A DNA stretch of 64,000 nucleotides from Nannobrachium achirus (GCA_963921795.1 OY997645.1:18108865-18172864), one strand, 5' to 3'; shown: positions 1 through 12,180, counted from the first letter of the stretch. Made by a program: numbers and translations. Notes: generated from the letters alone by a model not told the origin.

Positions 1-924
1 TACCATTACTCACATTCACTGTATTTAATGTTAGCTCATGAGTCTCTGAGGTAGACCTCAACAGTAATATAGAAGTAGGCCAGAAAAAAAGTATAGCTAT
101 CAGACAGATAACTACATACTACTGGGCCCACCTGCTCTTTCTATGGAACTCTGTCCAAACGAAACCAGCTCAAAGTTATTGATTTCAGTATTTTCCCGTA
201 TCGGTTCCAGCTATTAATTCCATTTTAATGGTGAAATTGAGGATGGGGGAGATTAAATGGGGTGATTGATGCTTTTACAATCTTTTGGGCATTTTAAAGT
301 TTTATTGGAAAAAGTATCTCTTGCAAGTCTTCTCATACCTTCTGATTCCCGGGCAGTGCTTTAGCCTTCACATGGCAACTGTCCCACCACGACCAGGCAA
401 ACAGAGCCAATGCAAGCTCTCGCACGACGCATGCAAAAACAAAAGACAATCAATCAATCACACCTTCAACTTATGACATTACCGCGCCTCCCCCACATCT
501 CCATATATGCTATGGTGGTTATTAAGCGGAGAGAACGAGAGGGGAGAGCAGAGCGATGGAGGGAGCGATCAGCCATTCATCACGGCATAAGCCCTAAGTC
601 ATTTCCTGGAAATGAACGCACACTGGGGGGTGATATATGGGGAGCCTGTGTTCCATGTAACGGCAATCTAAGTGTCCTTTATGATTTCATTCAAAATCCA
701 TCGCCCTTGTGTGGAGCAACTAAACACATTAAGAAGAACATGACGGATGGCCCCCTTGTGAGGGTGTGTGCAGGAGGGGTGGAGGGGAAGGGGTTGGCAT
801 GGAAGTGCACTGGTCTCTGTCTGCGAACAGGGAGAGTGGGCCGCATGGGTGAGGTTTTTGATGGTGGGGGTGGTAGGGGCCGCTGTTCCGATTAATTATA
901 GCAAAATGAGTTCAGCCTGCCACT
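1..924. other. no feature recognised
   Basis: Ordinary AT-rich to mixed sequence. A 161-codon ORF at 410-895 has no recognisable domain, a purine-rich low-complexity composition and no splice context, so it is not annotated as a gene. Confidence 0.5.
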
Positions 925-1381
925 CAGTGGCGTCAGTTCAGAAAAAGCTAAGGTATGGCAACATGACTGGTGTCAGTCATGTTTCCATACCTTAGCAACA
1001 GGCATGATACATTTATTTTAAGAAGCACATTTAATTTTTTCCTCCGTTTCTACGGTTTCTTGGCAAGCCTGGAACAGTTGTTCAAGTGCAGCTAAACTTG
1101 GCATATTAGTAAACGTGCTACAATTAGCTGACCTGCGGAACCTCTTGTCAAGATGGGGAGAATACAAGTGTGGAGAATATCATTATAATACCTTGTTAAA
1201 GTGACCATTTTGTTAAATTTTGCATTTGTAGTTATTTTACTGTAATTTAACAACATAATAACCAGAACAGATAGACAAAGAGACATTCGTGGATTTATAT
1301 TTAAAAGTAACTTTTATGCTCCCCCCTGGACCCAGGGTATGGCATCTGCATACCCCTGCCATACCCAATTGACGCCCCCTG
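925..1381. mobile_element. non-autonomous hAT element, family X copy 1
   Basis: Begins CAGTGGCGTCAGTT and ends AATTGACGCCCCCTG, imperfect inverted ends typical of hAT. It is flanked by an exact 8-bp target-site duplication CTGCCACT (917-924 and 1382-1389). At 457 bp it has no transposase. It is closely similar along its length to the copy at 15450-15889, which has its own different TSD, so the boundaries are well supported. Confidence 0.93.
948..995. repeat. inverted repeat (21-nt arms) inside family X copy 1
   Basis: Arms 948-968 and 975-995 pair with one mismatch around a 6-nt loop. The sister copy at 15450 lacks most of the left arm and loop, so the hairpin is variable within the family. 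Confidence 0.85.
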
Positions 1382-1447
1382 CTGCCACTGCTGAAGCCCT
1401 CTGGCTGAGTGTGAATAGGCAATGTGAATAGGCAATGTCTATGTCTA

Positions 1448-2235
<788 letters not shown>

Positions 2236-2238
2236 TAA

Positions 2239-2449
2239 AGCGCCTTTCAGACGGGAGGCAGTCGACGCGCCCTAGAAATTAATTTTCAATGAGAGGCGGG
2301 CGATTATTTGGGCTGGGTTATGGTCATCTTTGTTAATATCGTCCGGCGTTTACTCGCGGAGCGATTGTGTTTGTGTCTCCACCGCAGCGCGATCCCCGCT
2401 GATCCAAGCGAGAACGTCCGCGTCAACCGCCGTCCGTCTGAAAAGCCCT
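2239..2449. mobile_element. Harbinger-like MITE
   Basis: Inverted ends AGCGCCTTTCAGACGG (left) and, reverse-complemented, AGGGCTTTTCAGACGG (right) flank a 211-bp GC-rich interior. The target duplication is TAA (2236-2238, 2450-2452), the TWA type used by PIF/Harbinger. A TTAA reading is also possible, so the superfamily is tentative. Confidence 0.7.
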
Positions 2450-2663
2450 TAAGAGTTGCACCGGAAGAGTACAACGTGTGAGGTGGAAAACCTATCCTTT
2501 CCAGTTTCACCCCCTACTGAACCAGTGCTCCGACCCAGGGACGTGCTGGCCATTGGGAAAAGCGGGACAACTCCCGAACGGCCGGTTCATTCCCGGCCGG
2601 TCCAGGCCGGCCATTAGGAAAAAAAAAAAATTAAATGTCGGCCTTCGCGGCCAACAAAGTAAA

Positions 2664-2895
2664 TCGTCACTGTCGGGCAGAAACCTTGTATCTCCAAGTT
2701 TCATTTTCTTTTTTTGCAAAGCAAAGCCCTGCTTCATCATATAAGGCCGTCGCACAAAAGTAGTGAAAACAGACGATCTACAAGCACACAATGCCTCGCG
2801 GTGTGAGGCGTTGTGTGCTCGTAGATCGTCTGTTTTCACTAGTTTAAATCATTTTTTAAATGATAAATACAAAACGGTTTCCACCCGACAACAAC
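2664..2895. mobile_element. MITE-c copy 1 (nested)
   Basis: Shares with copies at 9926, 24871, 37859, 42929 and 62278 the terminal blocks TGTCGGG..GAAACCTTGTAT and their reverse complement (..CCCGACA), with a central fold-back module. Exact ends and TSD could not be fixed. Confidence 0.75.
2761..2841. repeat. fold-back module, 37-nt arms
   Basis: Arms 2761-2797 and 2805-2841 pair with two mismatches around a 7-nt loop. The arm contains GATCTACAAGCACACAA, a variant of the window-wide module. Confidence 0.92.
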
Positions 2896-2960
2896 AAAAT
2901 ATAACTCATGTAATTGGCCCACTGGCTTGTCACTTTGTCACAAATCTTTGAGTAGCAGCA

Positions 2961-2992
2961 GCGCTATAGAGAGAGATCTCTCTCTATAGCGC
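2961..2992. repeat. 32-bp perfect palindrome
   Basis: A perfect self-complementary stretch with no loop, centred on AGATCT and made of GCGCTATA plus GA/TC repeats. It lies inside the hAT element at 2536-3052. Confidence 0.95.
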
Positions 2993-3197
2993 GCAATGAG
3001 GGCCTCTACAACTCTTTTTCCCGGGCTGAATCAGGGGCCCAGCATGTCCCTGCTCCGACCAACCTGCACCCCCTAACCCCCCGCCCCCAACTAAATACAT
3101 ACTGTACATTATTGCTCTTATAGTGTTGTTGCTGATATGTCATCTATTGTAAGTCATGATGATGAGTTGAGTACAACGGACCACAATGGAAACAAGA

Positions 3198-3212
3198 CCC
3201 CCCCCCCCCCCC
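3198..3212. repeat. poly-C run
   Basis: About 15 consecutive C residues. Confidence 0.95.
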
Positions 3213-3429
3213 TTTGTGTTATACTTTTAGCATAGTTTTGTACTGTACTGCCATACTGTTCTCAAACTGTGTGAAGTATTCAATCAATCCTGTAAAGCAT
3301 TCAATCAGTACTGTAAAGTAAAGTATTCAACCAATCAAGGAGTCGTTAGTGCAGTGACAGATGACACCCTTCCCTGCAGGCTTCACTTTACACCTGTGAA
3401 CACAGCCCGTTATGTTCCTTGGACCACCC

Positions 3430-3530
3430 AGCCAAGATGGTTGTCCCCCGTGAAGGAATCAAACCTGCAGTCTCCCCGGTGTTGGGAAGAACTTTACCCC
3501 CTCGCCGCTCCGATGTCACTTTATTTTCTC
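3430..3530 (-). mobile_element. possible tRNA-derived SINE fragment
   Basis: On the - strand, GGTTTGATTCC (around 3456-3466) matches the RNA polymerase III B box (GGTTCGANNCC type), preceded by a degenerate tRNA-like head. No clear A box or tail was found, so this is tentative. Confidence 0.35.
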
Positions 3531-3826
3531 TTTCTAATGTCATGGCCAGTGCTGACCTTGTAAATGCACGCTTGCAATGTGACACAGTCTGGTGACATCT
3601 AGACAAAGTGACTTCTTGAGACTTGAAGGTTTCGGACAAACAGGCAGCCCCGAGTACACAGCGGTGATTGATCGCGTTAAGCTGAGGGTCTCTGTAGCAT
3701 TGTCCTTGCTGAACTAATGGCTGTTTTTTTGTGAAGACCCTCTGCAGATAACGATAACCAATCTCCTCCTATCCACTGTCAGAGAGATATATAGACACAG
3801 AATCAAACTAAATAAGCGAAACATTA

Positions 3827-3831
<5 letters not shown>

Positions 3832-3879
<48 letters not shown>
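3832..3879. repeat. (CA)n microsatellite
   Basis: Uninterrupted CA dinucleotides. Confidence 0.98.
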
Positions 3880-3880
<1 letters not shown>

Positions 3881-4477
3881 CACTAATGGCGCATTGAAAA
3901 GATTTTCTGTGCCTTCTGTTCGATGCTGTGACAGAAACTCTTTTAAGTATTTTACTTATGCATGCAACGCGTGACAAAAGAAAATAATCACACAAAAAGA
4001 AGCTCTGTTTGCTTTTTTCTGTTTAATTGGCATGTGACCTTCAGCTGTATGCAACCGCTGCAAAGCAAGCATTTGATGAAATCAGCCTGCATGTGTACCC
4101 AAACATCTCCGGCTTGGGTTGCGCTACGTCTTTCTTCTCGCTTCTATTTCATTTGGCTTACTTTAATCATGTTTTTCTGCTAGCTGTCACTGGTAAATAA
4201 TGAGTATAGACTCACGACGTCTTTGATTTGCTTGGGCTTTGTCGGGTCACAGCTCAATTGGCAAAGAGGGTGGGGGGTGGGGGTGTGGGGGGAGGTGGGG
4301 AGGCGGCGGTTCAGTCACGCTGTCACTGACATACAGCAGGCTCATTAGGAGCCCTGTGGTGTGAAGGCGACTGAGTGCTATGGAGTGCGCCCAGTACGAA
4401 CCTCTTGATCCCAGAGATCATGATAACGGTCTGCCATCACTATGTGGTGGCCGAAGGAGGGGGGTGGGGGGTGTAGT
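3880..4477. other. no gene; G-rich patch
   Basis: Unremarkable intron sequence with a G-rich stretch at 4267-4308 that could be a G-quadruplex candidate on the + strand. Nothing else was recognised. Confidence 0.5.
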
Positions 4478-4774
4478 CAGGGGTGTCACAAGGGTGGGGG
4501 GGGGGGGGGGGGGAGTTACTAGGGCCCAAAGTGGAGGGGCCTGGAATTATTTTATACTTTAGCTATTGAAAAATAGCTAAAGATATTTTTGAAAAGTCGT
4601 GAAAAATGTGTGCTTCTGGGGGGTCCCTGGAACTAAATATTTTGAAATGGGGTCCGTGGCCAAATAGCCTACATATCATTTTGGGGGTCCTTCACATGAA
4701 AAAGTTTGAGGACCACTGACATAGAAACATTTTTTTTTTTAAACTTTAGAAGGATTTGAAATATTCAAAGACTA

Positions 4775-5054
4775 AAGCTGGCCGCACACTAGCCGATAAT
4801 CGGGCTATTTAATTACCCCCCCGACAATCGGGCTTCCTCCGACTGAAACGTGCCCGACTATCGGGCATGAACGTCGTCTAGCGTGAGGTCTCACAGATCC
4901 ACTCGGAGCCCAGCCGAGTGGCTCGGAGGACGATCGGGGGTAGCCCGACTCTTTTCAAACATGTTTGATATTTTCCTGGATCAGTACTGGTCTGGAAGAC
5001 TGGAATAGCAGCAGGGAACTGATTGAAGTGACAGAGCTATCTCTTTTTCTCTCT

Positions 5055-5148
<94 letters not shown>

Positions 5149-6626
5149 AATAAATCAATCAATCAATCAACAAAGACGTAAAACTAGGCCAAACCAATTA
5201 GTGCAAGAGCCACAGCTGTCTGGACTCGCTAATAACTTTCCAGCTCTGCTCTCCTCCTCCAAGTTACATTAAACTTATGGTTCTCACTCTTAAATGTATG
5301 ATAAACCTGTGCATTCTCCATGTTTCCACCTCAAAATGCTGGATTACAGTTCTTCAAATGGACCAGACAGAACCGTCCTCTCTTTCTTTCTCTCTCTCTC
5401 TCTCTGGGACATTGAATTTGGATCTCCGTGCCCTCGGATCTTTATTTAATGATTATATTTGATTGATCCATCCGCCCACACCGCGATAATTTGTTAAAAG
5501 ACAGGGATTGAAAGCCTAGGCCATGGCCACTAAAGTAAAAGCAGACACTTGCCTGTCTTGAACTTGAATCTGTCTTGAACTTGAACCGTCCGTGGTGGAA
5601 GCAGCCAACAACAGCAGCTCACCCCACGTCAGTCACTTTCTCTGATGGTCCGTGCACGGTGCAGTTATGTAATCTCTAGGCCTACTCCTTTCAAGTTCCA
5701 ATTGGCCATAGGTACAGCGTGTAGCTTAATTAATGGGCCATCATCAACTCGTTGTTTGATCTACCAGCTGGGTTAACAACTCCTGGCTACTCCGGGCACA
5801 GCGTGCCCCGCATAGCCAGGCGTTTCGCATGCACAAGTATTTTAACAGACAGCAGGTTTAGAAAATATGCGCGCACGTTACCTTAACTATTATAAGGTTG
5901 TATCATGGTTGTATCATGATTGCTTGCGATGGGAATTAAAACTCAATGGTCGCGAGTTTGTTTTATATCAGCAGAAATAGTCACTACCAGTCAGTCACAG
6001 ACTGAAGTGGGAACAGCACACGAGTGCAAGTAGCCTACGCGCCCACTGCCTGATCTACAAACCCTACAATGTGGCGCGGAGGGACGCAGTTTGATCTTGG
6101 AAATCTAATGTTCTGTGCGCCACACACACAGTCATACGACTAATCATAAATCAGGCACCATGAGAAGCAGACAGCACGCAGCACGCAGCAGTGATAGAGA
6201 CAGAGAGGGTAAAAGTCAGAGAGTTGAACAGAGGCATGGATTGACATGAAACGTGTCAAAGTGAACTCATATGATCATCAAAATGGGACACAATTGAAGC
6301 GTTTTTTTCTCCATTGCGCGAAGCGATGGTGTGTTGTGTGGATAACGTTTATGTGTTGTTGTGTGCGTGTGCGTGTGTGTGTGTTGCAAGGCGAAGAACA
6401 GCCCTGTGACATTTTGTATTTTATATTATGTAGGCTATTATTGCTTTGTTCAGGCCCGACTCAATCTGAATAGAATCCTGTAGCGTGCGGAGCGCCCGAC
6501 TGTTCAAAACGGCTAGTCTGAGCCCGTTTAGATTATCTGGTAAAATAATCTGAAAAAATGATCCTGTAGTGTTTAATTCTACCCGATTCAGTCGGGCCCG
6601 ATTATCGGCTAGTGTATGGCCAGCTT
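4775..6626. mobile_element. inverted-repeat DNA transposon nested in hAT family A
   Basis: The left end AAGCTGGCCGCACACTAGCC and the reverse-complemented right end AAGCTGGCCATACACTAGCC continue as 31-bp inverted repeats with two mismatches. The flanks share TA (4773-4774, 6627-6628), suggesting a TA target duplication. It splits a fold-back module, whose right half resumes at 6628. No transposase ORF was seen; superfamily unassigned. Confidence 0.8.
5057..5146. repeat. (CA)n microsatellite, ~90 bp
   Basis: Uninterrupted CA repeats inside the element at 4775-6626. Confidence 0.98.
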
Positions 6627-6627
6627 T

Positions 6628-6691
6628 ACAGCGCGGCACTCGGTGCTGCGCTGCGAGCTTGTATATCTGCTATTTTTCAATAGTTAAAGTA
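6628..6691. repeat. right half of a fold-back module
   Basis: Carries the CG-rich centre (GCGCGGCACTCGGTGC) and the right arm ending ATCTGCTATTTTTCAATAG. The left arm was separated by the insertion at 4775-6626. Confidence 0.8.
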
Positions 6692-6723
6692 CCCAGGGCC
6701 CAGAATTTGGTGCGACACCCCTG

Positions 6724-7440
6724 GGTGTAGTTGACTAGCAAAACATTTCTCCCGATGACAAATTGCACTCTTCAGCACTGGTATTTAATAACATATTGAT
6801 GATTCATTGGTCATAGAAATACAGGAGGAAAAAAAAACAAAGCTGCAGGCTAGGACTGCTAAATTATAGCCAAAGGGACAGGATGGGAGAGCCAGAGGCA
6901 GAGAGAGAGAGATAGCACAATGAAAACCTACAGTACAATGTGACTTAACACCTGGAGAAAAAAGTCACATGGTGTCAGGTCCAGAGTTTGATGCATGCTG
7001 CCCACAGATGAGGCAGCCGGCAGATTGGCAAGAAGGAGAGATCTACGACCCCGGGGGTGATAACGCAGGGATACACATCAATGAATATGATCAATAGTGC
7101 CCCCTATGGATCTACACTGCGACTACACCAGCAAGAGGTTGTCGATCACTGTCCATGGTGCTCAATGTCTTAATGATGTTTATTATGATGATTTGCTGGT
7201 TGTGAATGTTAATTGAATGCATCAGAAGATGACATTTGTTTTTGTTTATGTTGCCTACAGTAATCTTATGTGCGAAATGTGCAAGGTAACAGTGGGCAAG
7301 ATGCAGTAATTAATGAAAGCATACTGCGTATGGGAGAGAAAGGAGCGAGGGAGAGTGAGTCTCAGTAAAAGATTTTTATAATTTCATTTTACACTCTCCC
7401 CACCACCCACTCACCACCCAAACATACAGGGCAGGGAGTT
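6724..7440. other. no feature recognised
   Basis: Unremarkable intron sequence with a short (GA)n patch near 6900-6913. Confidence 0.5.
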
Positions 7441-7452
7441 TATGAGTTTATT

Positions 7453-7516
7453 TTTGAGGGGAACCGGTGACCTTCTAACGACCAGAGGGTCTCTCTGCCC
7501 ACTGAGCTATGTCCCC
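7453..7516 (-). mobile_element. tRNA-derived SINE head
   Basis: The - strand reads GGGACATAGCTCAGTGGGCA and continues to CACCGGTTCCCC. TAGCTCAGTGGG is an excellent polymerase III A box, and the downstream GGTTCCC-type block sits at B-box distance. The flanks do not preserve a tRNA acceptor stem, so a SINE or tRNA pseudogene is preferred over a functional tRNA. Confidence 0.6.
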
Positions 7517-7855
7517 TGTAGGTACCCTCAAATAGAGGCTTCAAATGACCACAGGAGTCTGTGTACACTGTGTACACTGTGTACAAATAAACGGTGTCTT
7601 ACATTTGTACGCTCTCAGAGTCAAATGAACACTGAGGACTTTAATGTGTACCATCATGTACAAACTGGACAGTCTTGGCTGCATGCTATGTAACTTGCCT
7701 CACCTGTCCCCAGCCACCTGTCTGTCTGTCTGTCTGGCTGTCTGGCTTTTATGCATAATACTACACAGCGAAACATTCCCCTGTGGATACATGTGTCTGT
7801 CAAAATACTGCGTTGGAGACGCAGGGATGGAAATGTGTGTGCACAAGGAGTGTGC

Positions 7856-7857
<2 letters not shown>

Positions 7858-7921
<64 letters not shown>
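7858..7921. repeat. (GA)n microsatellite
   Basis: Uninterrupted GA repeats. Confidence 0.98.
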
Positions 7922-7923
<2 letters not shown>

Positions 7924-8037
7924 CCTGGCTTCCTTTGAAACAGCTGGGCATGAATGGATGTGTCTGAAATGGACAGAATGATAAAGATATGATGATATGT
8001 AGGGACACCCACCAGCTGCATCCATGCTGGCCAATCT

Positions 8038-8039
<2 letters not shown>

Positions 8040-8109
<70 letters not shown>
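8040..8109. repeat. (CA)n microsatellite
   Basis: Uninterrupted CA repeats, only about 120 bp from the (GA)n tract upstream. Confidence 0.98.
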
Positions 8110-8299
8110 CAGGATGGCATCTGGTGAGGACGAATCCTCAGGCATACAAATAAACTTCATGAAGTGAAACAAGAGGGGCTCTCAGTAAACAGTGATAGAA
8201 CTTGGAAGTACACTCAAATAGCTCATGTTTTTTGAAGGAATTTGGAAGGGGTATCCACTTCCTCAAGTTTGTATCTTCTCACCAGCAGCATAATTAATT

Positions 8300-8550
8300 T
8301 GGGAGCGTGTCGATATTGCGACATAACATTTTTTCGGCGTTCCATTGGTTCGACGCGGGTGAATGTTAACCTGGTTAAATGCTAACCTGCCGACGCTGGT
8401 GAAAGCTAACCTGGTGAATGTTAACCACTATGCCTAAACCTAACCCAAACCCTAACCCTGACCTCAGTAAAACTATGCCTAAACCTAACCCTAACCCTAG
8501 CCCTTAGTCGAAATAATGAAACTTAGAAATATCGAGATTTGCCCATTAAT
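8300..8550. repeat. repeat with telomere-like CCTAAC motifs
   Basis: Two imperfect units starting CTATGCCTAAACCTAACCC (around 8427 and 8473) contain CCCTAA-type hexamers. The block is bracketed by weakly inverted TCGATAT sequences near 8310 and 8530, so it may be a decayed transposable element. Confidence 0.55.
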
Positions 8551-8879
8551 TTACACCGAATGGCCTCAGCTTCGTTTTGTTGCGTCTCATCATCACGTGT
8601 GTTCTCTGCATGACCACTTCATTGTAGAAGGGGATGCAGGAGGACAGCAACAGTAATTCATCTTTAAAAGGTGCCCCTGAAAATGTTACGAGTGACTCTT
8701 ATTGTTAATGCAATTCCACCCCTGTAATACACAGTATTTATGACGCTATTGAAAAGAAGGTATCTCTTTACCACCACCACGCAGGTTATAGTTTAATTAA
8801 TATGCATGCCATTATTCATCATGTTTGCTGCTTTTATGTTTTTTTTCTCCGCCAAAGGTTAAAGATGAGGTGCCATGAT

Positions 8880-8898
8880 CCCCCCCCCCCCCCCCCCC
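8880..8898. repeat. poly-C run (19)
   Basis: Nineteen consecutive C residues. Confidence 0.97.
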
Positions 8899-9925
8899 AT
8901 GATTATGATTATCAGGTATTATGATTATACTAGGAGGACGATTTTTTCAAAAATGTGGCCACACCCACCAGTTCATTAGTTTGCCTGGTTGTCATGGTGG
9001 GTGGTGACCCAGCTGAAGTTAGCCACACCCACGTGTGTTGGGTGAATGGTAATTAGGGGAGGGCTTGACTCTATGATGTAACTGTATCTGTGTTTTTGGA
9101 CCGGCACTTTTGACCCAAGAGGTGGCAGCCTCCAGGAAAAAACCCAAATAGAAAGAGAATACATAATTGCTCATAACAACCACATCAGGGGGTCTAATGA
9201 AGTACTGTCAACCTCCTAGACACATGAAAACCAGAAAAAAGTACAAAACTATGGCACCAGCTCTTTAAACGAAAAGCCCTGTCCACAAACTCAACATTTT
9301 CAATCAGGCAACCAAATTGTGAGGCTCTTTTTTGATTCATAATCCATTTTGCTTTTATTTACTGTGGCTTTATCGTGCTTCATGCTGCTAGTATGAATAA
9401 GAGCCCCATTTCACTTTAGCAACAGGACACTATTTGTAATTATCTAATAAAAAGCTCAATTCAGGCAATGGTCAGGGGCATCTCTTCTGTGCGAACAACA
9501 CATCTTTGTTTTGTCTTGTTTTTAAGATAGGGATATTTTGTATTCTGAATGCCATTGAAGGTTTGACATGGTAGTTTTGACAAGCCCTTTGAAGGCCATT
9601 TCATTTCTTCCTCTCCTGGGTACCCTTGGCAAACCCTTTCACCTCGAAAGCTGGACCAAATAAAGGAAATAGAAATCGAAAACATCAACACAGCTTAATT
9701 TACACTTGTATTGCATGTGGTTGATAGACAGCCTTTTCAAGCCCAGGAACCTGTGACACTTTCTATTAGCACATTGTTGGAGTGATGCTGGCAATCCACC
9801 AGGGCCAGGGCAGAGAGGATGCCAGAGAGAGAGAGGATAGGAGGGGAGAGAGAGCCGTGGGTATCAAAACAGAAATGGAAAAAAGGCAAGAGTAAGAGAG
9901 GGGGTAAGAGAAAGATGGAGGTAAA
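8899..9925. other. no gene recognised
   Basis: Contains a locally repeated CCACACCCAC / GTGGGTGG motif at 8960-9035, present in both orientations. Otherwise ordinary intron sequence. Confidence 0.45.
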
Positions 9926-10160
9926 TTGTCGGGTGGAAACCTTGTATGTCCAAAACCGTTTGTTTTGTATTTATACATTTTAAAATTATTTAAACTAGTG
10001 AAAACAGCCGATCTATAAGCACGCAACGCCTCGCACCCGCTTGTAGATCTACTACTACTTCTGTGCGATGGCCTTGTATGATGAATCAGTGCTTTGCTTT
10101 GTGAAAAAATCTACAAATTTGAAACTTGGAGATATGAGGTTTCTGCCCGACAGTGACGAT
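9926..10160. mobile_element. MITE-c copy 2
   Basis: Starts with TTGTCGGGTGGAAACCTTG and ends with CCCGACAGTGACGAT. The central fold-back module (9996-10055) is decayed. This copy is not inside the CAGGGACGTGC hAT, so MITE-c also occurs on its own. Confidence 0.75.
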
Positions 10161-10263
10161 ATGGAAACTGAACTATTGGAGGAGAGAGGAGGAGGAGGAA
10201 GAAAGACCAGAGACAAGCCTAGGGGCTGAGGTTGTGACATTTTAATTGCTCCTCTGCAGCCAA

Positions 10264-10360
10264 GTGTGAGAGGTGTCTGTTCATCTACTGTGGTTCACCA
10301 CAGTGTGAGAGGTGTCTACCTGCTCATCCACGGTTCACCATAGTGTGAGAGGTGTCTATA
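10264..10360. repeat. ~40-bp minisatellite, three units
   Basis: GTGTGAGAGGTGTCT recurs at 10264, 10303 and 10343 with related intervening sequence (GGTTCACCA). Confidence 0.9.
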
Positions 10361-12180
10361 CCCGAGGGGCCTGGTCTCGCTGTGCTGTTCACGTCAGCTG
10401 AAACCAAAGAGAGGGCTATAGCAGGAATGTTTCTTCTTGCAGAAAAACATGGCTTTGTAGACTGATGCCAGGCTTACTCATCTGCGAAGAGAAAAGCCTG
10501 GTTACGACCATAGGCTGAAACGGCATGAAAAGGTGCTACTTCCGCCGGGAGAATTTCACCGGAAGACTGCAACGTATGACATAAGTTCCGTTAACCGCAG
10601 CACTTCCGGCACTTCCGGTGTCTGCAGGTTCATGCCATTTACATCGCCTATTGTGGCCAGGGTGGTGCCACCCTATGTACTTTGCTGACTGGTGTCCCAC
10701 GAGGGTTTTACTTGGCCCGTCCTTTTCTCCCTCTACACCAACTGGGACTCTATTTTCATCCATGCCTTACCCCTTATCCATAAAATCTTTAGACATTTTT
10801 TTTTATTTTTAAATATCGCTTATGTACAAGCTCACAACGTGTCGATGTAGATATCCTATTTGAAGTATTGTAAAATGTTTTTCAAAAGAGTAAAAAAAAG
10901 AAGTTTAGGGATAAGCGGTAAGGTATGGACACAAATATAGCGATCTAACTTACGCACAGAGCCTTGCGAGTCAAAGTGGTGAAGGAGGTGTCCTGCTGAG
11001 ACTTATCTTTAGCTTACTAAAGGTCAGACTGTCAGTGTATGGCATAATCTCTCCTGACCTTCTTCATAGCTCCATTATCGCCATTAGCAGCAAACACTAG
11101 TGGTGGACAAAGTACCCATCCCTAACAATGCTTGAGTCAAAGTATATGTACTGTATACTCAATTACAAGTGGAAGTTGCTCTGTCAAATCGATATTTACA
11201 GTAGAGGTAAAGGAGTAGTTCACCTCCAAAATGGCTTTTTTTCCTATCTATTACTCACCCCATGGACACTTGAATTCATGAATATATATATGCAAATGCA
11301 AATATACATAATGGTGAAAATAGCAGATCTACATGCTCACAATGTGTCACATGGCAACGTTTTGTGATCTTTGAAATTGGGCTTGAATGGTTAATTCTTA
11401 ATGTACTTTGTCCTTTCTTAGAAATGTACTGTAGTCATACTAAGTTCCATATTTATCTTTGAAATGTAGAGGAGTGATAGTCATAAGTATCCACAAATAC
11501 CCAAGTAAAGTACAAACACAAACTAGAAAGATGGAATTGGATATTGAAAGTGTGGTTGCCTTGACGCAAATTATACTACTCTTGACAAGTACTATAGTCT
11601 GGCAACCAGACAAAAAAGTATAGCAGTAACAGTGACACAGTAAATGTCCTTTGTTCCTGTCAACCACTTAATGTATGAGTTTTAATGTGCACCCATGATT
11701 GTGCACATGCTCACGGGGCACTTGTGTTTGTGTTCTACTATGCCAAATTTGCCTACAATGCAGCTGTGACAGCTGGAACCATGCCCGATAGAGGGGCAAC
11801 TGGAGCAACAACCTGAGCAACGGTAAAGGTCTGGGCTTTATGAGTGTCAGAGTCACGTGGTGGTCCACTAGTAAACCAGGCAACAAGTGACAGTGTGGGG
11901 GAGTGTGTATGTGCCCAGTAAAACGGTCTGGGATCAGTGGGTGCTTCCACTGAGAAAATACACTCTTAATTGGTTTGGAGCCCATGTCATCCCTGCTTGA
12001 AGGCTGTTTTAAGACACTCTACACCCCAATAGGCTAACAACAGGCTAAGTGGTGAAACAGTGAGGAAAGCCCCCATGCCCTCTCTCTAGATCATGAACAG
12101 GTTTTAAATAGGAATCTCATTTTTATATAATGAGGTATGGCTGATCTCTAGAGGGTAACATAGAGGGTACAGTTTTTCAT
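10361..12180. other. intron with two decayed fold-back relics and an hAT-like fragment
   Basis: GTACAAGCTCACAACGTGTC near 10825 and GCAGATCTACATGCTCACAA near 11323 are relics of the fold-back module. AGTGGTGGACAAAGTAC at about 11100 resembles the end of the hAT family seen at 31637 and 52475. Repeated ETS-like CTTCCGG motifs occur at 10600-10620. No coding exon was seen. Confidence 0.5.

Larger units (their letters stand above)
2536..3052. mobile_element. hAT element carrying nested MITE-c
   Basis: Begins CAGGGACGTGCTGGCC and ends CAGCATGTCCCTG, with an exact 8-bp TSD CTCCGACC (2528-2535, 3053-3060). The 517-bp element contains MITE-c (2664-2895) with its central fold-back, and a 32-bp perfect palindrome. 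A second copy in reverse orientation lies at 62194-62639 with the same nested cargo, so the nesting predates the spread of the composite. Confidence 0.93.
4478..6723. mobile_element. nested composite hAT element, family A
   Basis: Inverted ends CAGGGGTGTCACA and (reverse complement) CAGGGGTGTCGCA, with an exact 8-bp TSD GGTGTAGT (4470-4477, 6724-6731). Inside are a 17-bp G run (4497-4513), a decayed fold-back, a second hAT-type sequence ending GACCACTG around 4711-4719, and a further inverted-repeat element at 4775-6626. The total of 2,246 bp reflects successive insertions rather than coding capacity. Confidence 0.9.

Noticed and set aside
2761-2841. Fold-back module as a tRNA or known structured RNA
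   Set aside because: It is a simple two-arm hairpin with no cloverleaf, A/B boxes or other RNA gene hallmarks.
7453-7516. Functional tRNA gene on the - strand
   Set aside because: A-box-like and B-box-like blocks are present, but acceptor and anticodon stems cannot be drawn convincingly; SINE head preferred.
7654-8172. ORFs rich in Arg-Glu or Leu-Ser
   Set aside because: They are translations of (GA)n and adjacent (CA)n tracts; likewise at 48108 and 50019-50434.
8300-8550. True interstitial telomere
   Set aside because: Hexamers are few and embedded in a longer imperfect repeat unit with other sequence.
10264-10360. CRISPR-like spaced repeats
   Set aside because: Only three diverged units with similar 'spacers', in a vertebrate intron; a minisatellite is sufficient.
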